Positions 22,801-34,800 of a stretch of DNA of 64,000 nt are shown here, in pieces (position 1 is the first letter of the stretch; each line of letters opens with the position of its first letter). The stretch is from Branchiostoma lanceolatum (lineage: Eukaryota > Chordata > Leptocardii > Amphioxiformes > Branchiostomatidae), in assembly GCF_035083965.1 (NCBI RefSeq), contig NC_089728.1:18167955-18231954 (forward strand), read 5' to 3'. Made by a program: the position numbers and the translations under genes. The notes below the pieces were generated by a model. It saw only the letters and a list, made by a program, of their open reading frames with translations, searched no databases and had not been told where the DNA came from.

Positions 22801-25800
22801 CGCTAGAGGGCCCAAAATCTAATCGTTTTTAGGTCTCATCAAAACCTACCAACATACCAAATGCCAAGACAATCCATCAAGGCGTTCTTGAGTTATTCCG
22901 TGCCACTATAAACAGACAAACAAACGCTACCCTCTGCATAACCTTCTCGGCGAAGGTAATGAATGTCATGCCCAAATGTGTTTCATCTTTCACTTCAGGT
23001 TGCTCCACCCCACCTAGCATCTCCTACACCTCCAGAAGCGGTTGTGCCTCCCCCTACACACCAGGGGAGAGATGTACCTACAGCTGCATTTCTGGGTACT
23101 CCCCAGTCTCCGGTAGCACCACGAGGACCTGTTCTAGTGGAGGTTGGAGTGGGACCAATCTGGTCTGCGGTATGTATATAATAGTGGCATCTGGAAAGTT
23201 TGCGAGAAGTCCAGAGTTTCGACGACGATCATTTCGCCGACCCGAAAGCTGGCAGCGTCTGTAATCAGGCTACCAGTGATGAAAAGAAAGATCATCATGT
23301 AAATAAAGCATCTGAGCATTTGCCAAAGTCGAGAATATTGTTAGTGCTTTGCAATTTCACATTAGCGGAGCCTTGATTAACAAACGTGTTCTCAGTGTCG
23401 ATCTGGGGGAAACCTGTGGATCAAGATGCCCTGTCTAAATGGACGAATTTTTGCCTATTCCCATGAATAGAAGCCTTAAGCGAGTTTCAATGTACCGCAA
23501 GAAGCAAGTATAAGCATAGGATCTGCTTGAGCGCACACTACCATGCTATCTTCGTAAAAATTCAAGGTTCACATGCACGTCATTTAGCCTGCAAGTAAAA
23601 GCATAACGGTCGAAATTTAAGGGAAAGATTGAAAGATGAAGATTCCAGATGACATAAGAAAATCATTTATTTTTTCCCTTATTAAAGCATGAATCAACTG
23701 TGTCAATAGGAGAGATGTGTACGTACTGATGCTGTCCCAGGTACAATGTCACAGCGCCTGAGCGGGGTGTAAAGTAGGCTGAGTACCCGGTCATCACTGT
23801 ATTACGGAATCCCTGTAGAAGCCTGGATAATGGTGGCGTGCGGGTGGTGTTTGGTGGGGAGCAAATGTTTATCTTATCTCTATGCTTTCAGTACTAAATG
23901 TACTGATGGTACCGGCGATTACATTGCAGTCCCAATGCCTCGTGACGTTTTCTGCACCCTTTTCAAGCTTTGTTTATGGAAATGAACGCGTTGTCTAAAA
24001 CTGTTTTATTTCTTTTTCAGGTCGTACATGTTCCTCCCCACCAACCCTCTCCTACACCACCAGGAGTGGTTGCTCTTCCCCCTACACACAAGGGGAGACC
24101 TGTACCTACCGGTGCAACTCTGGATACATCCGAGAGACCGGCAACACCGTGAGGACCTGTTCTAGTGGAAGTTGGAGTGGGACAAGTCTGGTTTGTGGTA
24201 TGTATAGCACTGTGGTATCTCAAAGTGTTGTGTGAAAGCGAAATTATGGACAGCATTATCTTCGCCCGCCCGGAAGTAGGTAGTGTCGGCGGTCAGGCAA
24301 GCACCAAGGGAAAAAAGGGATCATCATGCGAAAGAGAAGCATCTGAATCATTTGCCGAATCATTTGCCTGTTTTTTTTCTGGGTATGTTTTAGGCGCTTT
24401 GCGATTGTCACAGGTGGGGACCGTTAAAAGGAAAGCTGTCTTATTGCTGGTCCGACAAAAACCTGTCTATCGAGACCACTGTCCATGCCGACCCTTTTTT
24501 GCTCAGTCCCTTGTATGCTCGCCTTGGGAAGATTTGACTGTACTATGTAAAGCATTTCAAATATCGGCATAGAACTTGCCGGAGCCTACATTCCCATGCT
24601 ATCTTCAGATACATATTCCATATTAGATAAAAGGATGTCGACCGTCAAATTAGGTCAGCAGAGTAAAAGGAGAAGAGTCAAGAGGCATCAGAACATCATT
24701 ACATTTCCCCTGATTAAAAGCAAGAATCAATCGTATTTATCCATCCAAATATCTCACGCTTTTGGATGTCCATAAAAACAACTCTAGATCCTTTAGTTTC
24801 GAACTCCAGCTAAGGAAACCAATAAATACCGTGTTCAGCTCTGTTTCCTCATTTCAGAATGTTGGACTTGTCCTGAGCCGTCACGTTAATCCACGCCTGC
24901 AAATAGAGAAGCGGTTGTTACTTCCCCTGCGCCAATTGGGCAATATGTACCTAACGGTGCCATCCTGGGTGTATAACATTCTGGAATGTTCAGGGAGTGT
25001 TTTGATCAGTGCCACAATGGGATATAAGAGGGTCTGCATGGGGGGGTCCTGGCAACGCTTAACGGTAAATTCAGGCCAGCCGATAACGCTTAACGGTAAA
25101 TTCAGGCCGGCCGATAACGCTTAACGGTAAATTCAGCATTTTTAGAACATGATGAGATACCCCTGAAGACGACGGTTTTTTTTGCCACTAGTCGTCCTTA
25201 TCTTGTGGCAAGAGACCTATTACGCTATGCCATTCTCGCACGCCTGCTCCGAATCCTTTAAATTCGACGGCGACAGGAAATTTCATGGTCACGATGACGT
25301 ACGAGCGCCGAAGGCGCGACGAAAATTTTGAAATCTTGACCCTCTGAAACGCTATTTCCTGCATTCTGAGGGGGGATTTTGCTGAAGAGTAAGCTAAGTT
25401 TTATGACATCTGTATTTGAAAAAAAAAATACAGAAGAGTTTCAGGTTGATTTTTGAGGGGCGTCACGCCCTCCAGACCTCGCCGGAGCTGCGACATGCTC
25501 CCGGGGAAAATTCTTGACACCGTACCCTGAAACGCTAGTTCTTGCATTTCGATGGGCAAATATTACTCGTAATGTAAGTTAAGTTTAATGATATTTCTGT
25601 TTGTGAAAAAATACAGAAGAGTTTCAGCTTGAGTTTTGGGGGTCGACGCCCTCCTGACAATATTTTTCGACGAAGGCCCGGCATGCACCCTGGGAAAATG
25701 TCAAAATCTTGAACCGCGAAACGCTTAATTTCCTGAATTTTGAGGAGAAAACTTTGCTAGTAGAGTGAAAAATAGAAGTGTTTCAGCTTGAAATTTTGTG

Positions 25801-28800
25801 GGGGCGCCCTACCGACAAATTTTCGCCGGAGCCGTGTGCTCTCTGGAGAAAATTTTGAAATCTTGACCCACTGAAATGCTTTTTCCTCTGTAACGAGGAA
25901 TTACTCAATAACGCTTAACGTTAAATTCAGGATGACAATTAACGCTTAACGAGGAATTAAAACGACCAGTAACGCTTCACGAGTAATATACCGATAACGC
26001 TTAACGGTAAATTCAGGGCGGCCGGTAACGATTAACGGTGAATTAAAATCGCTCGTAACGCTTCACGAAAAAGGGCATGCAGACCCTCATATAAGACAGG
26101 CTGAGCACCTCTTCACTGCACGAATCCGGTGAATTCTTAAAGGAACTCCGATTATGGTAGGGGGTGGGCGGTGATCGTGAGGGAGGGAACTTTAGCTAAT
26201 GTCTATGCTTTTGTACAGATAGCAACGGATTTGCGTCCGACACCAACTGCAGTCCTCAAGCCTCATGGCGATTTCTCTTCCCTCTCGAGCCTAGCTCCTG
26301 AATGAAAATGAACAACATACTTAACTCTATTTTATCACAGGTATATGCTCTGCCCCACCAAGCCTTTCCTACACCACTAGGAGCGGTTGTTCCTCCCCCT
26401 ACACACAAGGGGAGAGATGTACCTACCGGTGTAGCACTGGGTACTCCACCGTCTCCGGCAGCACCACGAGGACCTGTTCTAGTGGAAGCTGGAGTGGGAC
26501 TAATCTAGTCTGTGGTATGTATATCACTGTGATATCTGGAACTGATGTAAAACGACATCATCAAAGGCATTTTTTCGCCCGCCCGGAAGTAGGCAACGTC
26601 CCTGTGGGAACCTAGATAACGTTGGACGGTGAGTGGTGTCAGGTGGGAAGTGAACTTTTGCTAATCTGTATGATTTCTTACAGATATCAACGAATGTACG
26701 ACTGGCACCGACGACTTCAGTTCTCAAGCCACATGTACCAACTGCCCCTGTCAAACCAAGCTACACAATGAAAATGAATGTCATGCCCAAATGTGTTTCA
26801 TCTTTCACTTCAGGTTGCTCCACCCCACCTACCATCTCCTACACCTCCATACGCGGTTGTGCCTCCCCCTTCACACCAGGGGAGAGATGTACCTACAGCT
26901 GCATTTTTGGGTACTCCATAGTCTCCGGTTATACCACGAGGACCTGTTCTATTGGAGGCTGGAGTGGGACCAACCTGGTCTGCGGTATGTATATCATAGT
27001 GGCATCTGGGAAGTTTGCAAGAAGACCAGAGTTTAGACGACAACTATTTCGCTCATCCGAAAGCAGGAGGCGTCTGCAATCAGGCTATCGGCGATGAAAA
27101 GAAAGATCATCATATAAACAAAGCAGCTAAAACATTTGCCAAAGTCGAGATTCGAATATTGTAAGTGCTTTGCAATTTCACAATAGCGGAGCCTTGATTC
27201 AGGGAACGTCCTCTCAGTGTCGATATGGGGGAAACCTGAGGATCGAGATGCCCTGTCTATAGGAACGAATTTTAACTCAGTCCTATGAATTGATGCCTTA
27301 GGCGGGGTTCAATGTACCGCGAAAAGCAAGCATAAGCAAAGGTACTGTCTGAGCGCACATTACCATGCTATCTTCGTGAAATGCAAAGTTCACGTTATTT
27401 AGTAAAAACATGACATTCAAAATTCTAACAGAAAGATTAAAAGACGAAGAACCCAGATGGCATGAAAATCATTTCTTTCTTCCTTTATTAAAGCATGAAT
27501 CAATTGTGTCAATAGGAGAGATATGTACCTACCGATGCTGTCCCGGGTACAGTGTCACAGTGCGGTATAAAGTAGGCTGAGTACTCGGTCATCACTGTAT
27601 TACGGAATTCGTTCCTTTTTCACTGATTAAAGCATGAATCAACTGTTCTTCATAATCTAAACGCCTCACGATTTCAGACGATCATATACAGCCACCACAC
27701 AAAAATGAAAAAACAAACAACGAGGTCAAGCTAGCTTTCTACGGTTGGACTGTTCCTGCGCCACCTAGTTAGGTCTAGCCTGCACCTATACCTATAGCTA
27801 GGGAAACGGTATTCTCCAAGCAGAGGCTTCGATCGAGAGGGGTAGTTTTGTCCGGGATTTCTAACGAGAGGAGAGGGACGTTAGAAATCCCGGACAAAAC
27901 TACCCCTCTCGATTGAAGCCTCTGCTTGGAGAATAGCTTTTTCCCCTGTGCCAATAGGAGCAATATCTACCTATCGATGTTGTCCCGGGTACAAAAATTT
28001 TAGACTTGATTGTCTTATCAGTGTAACAGCGGGTATGAAGTCGGCTGAGCTACTGTATTGCGGAATCCCTGACCCTGTAGGAACCTGAATAATAGTGGTG
28101 GGCGGGTGTTGTTTGGTAGGGAGTAAACGTGTAGCTAATCTCTATGATTTCAGCAACAAATTTACTCCTAGGTTGCATTGCAGTCCACAAGCCTTTTGAA
28201 GTCCTCTGTAACATTTCCAAAGCAAGATACACACTAAAGATGAACGCCATGTCCGAATCTGTTTCATTACTATTTCAGTTCGTTTATGCTCCACCCCACC
28301 AACCCTCTCCAACACCATCAGAAGTGGCTGTTCCTCCCCCTACTCACCAGGGGAGAGATGTTACTACACGTGCCAGTTTGGATACGCCCAAGTCTCCGGC
28401 AGCACCACGAGGACCTGTTCTAGTGGAAGCTGGAGTGGGACTAATATGGTCTGTGGTATGTATCCTATCATGATCGTGAAAATGAAAGTTCAATATGAAT
28501 GCATGCATGGCAAAATACCGACATTAGTAGAAGAAAAAGAGACAAGAAGCATCGGAAATGCATGTTTTCCTGATTAAACCAGGAATCAACTGTTTTTCAG
28601 TTAAGCCTAGGTTACACATAGCCGAACATGGCTCCCGAACGCTAGCCGACTCAGGTCGGCGGTAGTTCGGGAGCATTTTGACCAGTTTTTGGGCCACGCC
28701 TATCTTTGGCGCCGAACATGCGCCGAAGATGCGCCGATCATCTCCTAACCAGTACATGAATTACTCCCGAATGGGCCCCGAATGCTTTCTAGCTTACTCC

Positions 28801-31800
28801 CAACCATCCCGACCTCTAGCCGCAGACTGCCGAATCTCTTCTGACTAAACCCCGACCGATTGCAGACCCTCTGACAAATTTAAATGGACATATTCAGCGA
28901 CTTTCAAAAGAGGGGTCATTTTTGGTTTTATTTAAAATAATCCATTCTATTATGTTGTTAACATCACCGAGAGATCGAGTTCGGATCATGGCTAGCTTTA
29001 ATACTGCTTTTAGTGTTCTTCTTTGTTTTTGGTCGTGTGAAGGTCGGGGGTGATTCGCCCACGTTCCGATTGTAGTCACTTGGTTGAGAATTAGTTAGCA
29101 GAGTTTTTTCTACGGCCTTGGGGTGAGTTATGAGTAGGTTGGAAACTAGTTGGGAGTAAGTCAGTAGTGTTTCTGGCGTGGTTAAGGTTCTAATTTTACT
29201 ACTGACTCAATCCCGAATACCAGCCGAGCACTAGCCGACCGCGCCGAACACCAGCCGAACACCAGCCGACCCATTTCAGACCCTCCGTCCAGAGCCGAAT
29301 GTTTTGAAATTTTCAAAACATTCGGCTGGCGCAGCCGAACACCAGCCGACTCAGCCGAACGCCAGCCGACTCAGCTGAACGCCAACCGAGCTAGCTCCCG
29401 AATCATTCCCGAATCACTCCAACCATGGTCGGGGGAGAGTCGGGAGGCCATGTTCGGCTATGTGTAACCTAGGCTTTATCGGCGTAGGTATCGACTGGGC
29501 GTACATTCCATGCTCCCGTGCAAATACAAAGTGTTATTTAGCCTTAGAATAGAATCAAAACAGTCAAACTGTCAGCACAGAAGAACAGACATTACACAGG
29601 AGTAACAGATGAAGAGCCAACATGTAAAGTTATCTGAAATATCTTAGAAAGTCTCACAACGGGGTATAAGAAATGTAATTTGCCTGTAGAAATCCCTGTA
29701 AACCTCGATTATGGCGCTGGTCTGGCCTCGATGATGGTGGCGTGTGAAAATTACCTGATCTTTATCCTGATGATGAACGAATGTATGGCAGGTACCCCGG
29801 TAAGTATAGTCCCCATGCCTTTTGGTGTTTTCGATACCCTTTTCAAACCAAGCTACACAATGAAAATGAACGCCATATCAAGTCTATTTGATTTTTTTTT
29901 CAGGTCGGATGTGCTCCGCCCCACCAACCATCTCCTATACCTCTCGAAGTGGTTGTTCCTCCCTCTACTTACCAGGGGAGACCTGTACCTACGGGTGCCA
30001 GTCTGGGTACTCCCGAGTCTCCGGCAGCACCTCCAGGACCTGCTCTAGTGGAAGCTGGAGTGGGAGCAATCTGGTCTGTCGTGGTATGTGTATCATTGTT
30101 GTATTTTGAAGTGTGGTACCTAGATAATGGACACTTTTTTTGCCCTCCCGGAAGTAGGCACCTGCACTGATCAGCCACGCAACGATGAGAAAAGATCAAA
30201 AGAAACATCAGAAGCATTTGATACTTTGTAGTTCATTCCTTTGTTAGCCATTATTTCAAGAGCCGACCTTGTAGAGAAACTATTAGTGTTTCTGTTGCCG
30301 GCTCCTAATCTGAAAAGATTGAGTAAGTTTCAAATGTTTCGCGATGTTACTTTAGGGGAGGCTTACGGGGAATTGCCTCACAATGCTTTTCTGGCACACT
30401 AGCACTGCGAGGGCGTCCCCTAGGCCTGTAAGGACCCCCCTAATATAATGCGGGATTGCAAATTACATGAAAATGTCAATGTCAGGGTGAAGGAGGTCAA
30501 TATTTCACCTGAAATACACCACCAATTTTCCCTGACCTATACCTACAGAATCGGTTGTTACTCTCTCTGCCCTAATAGGGAGAGATGTTCCTACCGGTGA
30601 CGTCCTGGGTACATGGCCATCATGTTCTGCGAGTATTTTGGTCAGTGTTACAGCGTGGTATAAAGAAAGTTGAGTGCCTCACCGCTTTAAAGAATCCATG
30701 TAAGAACACCGATGATAGAGGCTGGCTGATGCGGTTAGGTTGACAGTGAATTTTTGACTTAATTCTTTATACCTTTCTGCAGATATCAACCAATGTATGA
30801 CTGCAGTCCCCATGAATCATTACGTTGTCTTTTACCCTTTTCCAACCAAGCTACACAATGAAAACTGACGTCATGGCCCAATCTTTTTCATCACCTTTTT
30901 AGCTTCATGCTCCACCCCTCCAACCCTTGCCTACACCACCAGGAGCGGATGTTCCGCCCCTTACACACACGGAGAAAGCTGTACCTACGGATGCCAGTCT
31001 GGGTCCACCCAAGTCTCCGGCAGCACCGTGCGGACCTGTTCTAGTGGAAGCTGGAGTGGGACCAACCTGGTCTGCCGCGGTATGTATATCACTAACACTG
31101 TGGTATCTAGAAAACATTGACAAGGGAGGTATCTATAACATGTGTGTAATGGTTGTCTGCCATTAGAGGATTCTTAAAGGGGACGTCCTCTGAATACTTG
31201 TTCTGCAGCCGGCGGATACCAAAAGGTCAACAACATCGAAACCAATCTACAGCGACCACTGTTTTGCTCTGTCGTTTGATTGATTACCTTACTGTACAGC
31301 TAACATCATTCAAGTATTCCCATAGTTACAGCCAAATTTCCAATATCTTTGATAATCAACTGCGCTTCATAATTTCAACGTCTTACGATATCAGACGTCC
31401 ACAACGACACACACTATAAAACTGAACATCTTGCTTCCTCCTTCCATAAGGTTTGCCTTTTGCTGTGACATCAAAGTTAAACATCGCCTTCAAGTGGTTC
31501 TTCCTCTACCTATCCCAATGTTTAACTACCTACCGGTCCCGATCCTTTGTACATAAAATTCTTGAGTGCTCTTGGAGTATTCACAACGTGATAAAGGGAA
31601 GGTTGAGTACGTACCCATCAGTCTAAAAACCCCTGTAGAATATTCGATGCTGATGGTGGGCGGAAGGGGTTGATTTGGAGTGGTCACAGTGGTGCTAACC
31701 TTAGCTAATATTTACGTTTTTCTGCAGAACGAATGTATGGCCGACAACTGCAAGGTCCTCAAGCCTCCTGACATTTCCCAAACCAAGCTACACAATAAAA

Positions 31801-34800
31801 AAGAACGTCATGTCCATATCTGTTTTATCTCTTTTTCAGCTTCATGCCCCACCCCAACAAGTCTCTCCTACACCTCAAGAAGTGGCTGTTCCTCCCCCTA
31901 CATACACGGGGAGAGCTGTACCTACCGGTGCAACTCTGGGTACACCCAAGTCTCCGGCAGCACCACAAGGACCTGTTCTAGTGGTACCTGGAGTGGAAGC
32001 ACCCTGGTTTGCCGTGGTATGTATATCACTGTGGTATCTGGTAGTGATGTATAAAGACGAAATAGTGGACGGCTATTTCTTTCTAGCCCGCTCAAAAATA
32101 GGCAGCGTCGGCGATCAGGCAGACAGCGTGCCCATTACGTCATAATTGGTACTATCAATAAGGAACAATACGTAAGTCATCATCATCATTATAAAAGTTG
32201 TAAAAGTCATTCCACAAATTAAGTTGTAGAAATAGATAAGGTTGCAGAACTTCTTTCTTGATTTCGAACATTCAGGTGCTAGATATTATATTGCATTCGT
32301 TAAATCCTTATAACGTGAACAGTCACAAAACGTCTTTCCCAATGCTAATGTCTTTGCTTTCCAAACAAACAGATATCAACGAATGTACGTCTGGTGCCGA
32401 CAACTGCAGTCTGAAAGCCTCCTGTTCCAACACAGCTGGTGGTTTTACATGTGTCTGTAACTCAGGCTACAGCGGAAACGGCGTCATCTGCACTGGTGTG
32501 GAAGTGTACTATATTTTTGCCGCCTTTTCAACTTGTTGAATATTTCCTTTTCTTGTCTTTCCTTTGTACAGTTTGTTTCAAAATGCAATCTTGCTTTCGT
32601 AAAATTTTATCACAGTGACCAAATATCATTCTCAAAGACAATCTTATGTTTTTCTACAGATATCAACGAATGTACGTCTGGTACCGACAACTGCAGTCCC
32701 AAAGCCTCATGTACCAATACAGTTGGTGGCTTCACATGTGCCTGCAACTCAGGCTACAACGGAAACGGTGTCACCTGTACTGGTATGGATGCGTCCTTTT
32801 TGTTCTTGTTTACTTTCAAACAGTTTGGTTCTAGAGACACGTAACAGTGTGTTGAAAAGAACTACATGGTCAGAACCAAACTTTGTTAAACTAATGTTTT
32901 GGTCCTTCTATAGATATCAACGAATGTGCTGCCGGTACCGACAACTGCAGTCCACAAGCCTCCTGTACAAACACAGTCGGTGGCTTTATATGTGCCTGTA
33001 ACTCAGGCTACAGTGGCAACGGCGTCGTCTGTACTGGTAAGGAAGTATACCTTTCGTTCTTCTTCTTGCTTTATTTTCATACCGTTCGGTTCCAAAAATA
33101 ATGTGTCATAAAGAACGTTGGTCTGAGAAAAGCAATTGTTAAAGCTAATTCATAGGTGTTTCTATAGATATCAACGAATGTACGGCTGGTACCGACAACT
33201 GCAGTCCCAAAGCCATATGTTCCAACACAGCTGGTGGCTTCACATGTGCATGTATCTCAGGCTATAACGGTGACGGCGTCACCTGTACTGGTATGGAGGT
33301 TTACTTTATTCTTACCTTGTTATACAGTTTTAGTATTTTCTTTCGTTTTACACATTTTGGTACAAAATGCAATCATGTATTTGCAAAAGTTTCATCCAAG
33401 TAAAAACATTTATTCCTAAAGCCGATTTTTTTGCTTTCAAACAGATATCAACGAATGTACGTCTGGTACCGACAACTGCAGTGCCAAAGCCATATGTACC
33501 AACACAGTCGGTGGCTTCACGTGTGCATGTATCTCAGGCTACAACGGTGACGGCATCACCTGTACTGGTATGGATGTGTGCCTTTGCTATCATACTGTAT
33601 GGTTCTAGAGGTACGTAACCGTGTGTCATTGAGAACGTTAGTAAGAAAAAGGCAAGTTTAATAGCTAATTTTCATGTTTTTCTACAGATATCAACGAATG
33701 TGCTGACGGTACTGACAACTGCAGTCCCAAAGCCACCTGTGCCAATACAGCCGGTGGCTTCACATGTGACTGTGACTCAGGCTACAGCGGTGACGGCGTC
33801 ACCTGTACTGGTATGGAAGTGTGCCTTTACTATCATACTGTATGGTTCTAGATGTACGTATCCGTGTGTCATTGAGAACGTTGGTAATAGAAAAGGCACT
33901 TATAAATGCTAACTTTCATGCCTTTCTACAGATATCAACGAATGTGCTGCCGGTACCGACAACTGCAGTCCCAAAGCCACCTGTACCAACACTGCCGATG
34001 GCTTCATATGTGTCTGTAACTCAGGCTACAGCGGCAACGGTGTCACCTGTACTGGTATGGTTGAACAATTTATTTTTCTTCCTTGTTAATTTCTAATGGC
34101 TATGGCACGGTCTTAGTTTGGGCGGGTGCATGCCTAGACATTCATACCTGCCAGACACGCCAGCCCGACTCGTACACTTTCTTCTGTGGGCCCAAGATAC
34201 AAAATGCTCTACGGTTGCAAAATGTTGCAATGTAATTTGATATTTAACCGTGCAAACGATGTGCTAAACATATTTACAGTTTACCTAAACGTTTATGTAT
34301 TGCAATGAACTTGAATCTTAAAAAATGCCTTGCTTAAATTGCACAACAGTTCGTTGTCCCGGGGCGGGATAGTCGCAAAGCATGACGGTTTTTACTCTCA
34401 GCGAACGTACGATACGGGGGGTTTTACGAAAAGGCTGGGCTGTCTACCTAGCCTGGCTAGCTGACCTGTCTACCTGGCCTCTCTACCGCGTCAGGCTACT
34501 TAGTTACCCCAATTCATATCCCCAAAAATGGTCAGACACTTTCTCAGTTGCTTTAACGTATAAAAAAAGCTACACACATTGCAATAACATAAATTGAAGC
34601 TAACTTGAAAAACAGTTTATTACATATTAAACTTCACAAAACTGAATAAAACACAACATAGCACTTCATTTCAACCGATGACTAGTACCATTGTCCCAAA
34701 CTGTCTATCTGCACACGACCATGCAGTACCAGTGCAGGCTGACAGCTATTGTAGTCATTTCACAAACTATCCCTCCAAAATGAGGTCGCACGGCCAGCTT

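Noticed and set aside
26791-27036. Alternative-frame frames over sushi exons (e.g. [12 protein letters not shown])
   Set aside because: The sushi frame has the six cysteines, the WSG motif and matched splice phases; the others are shadows.
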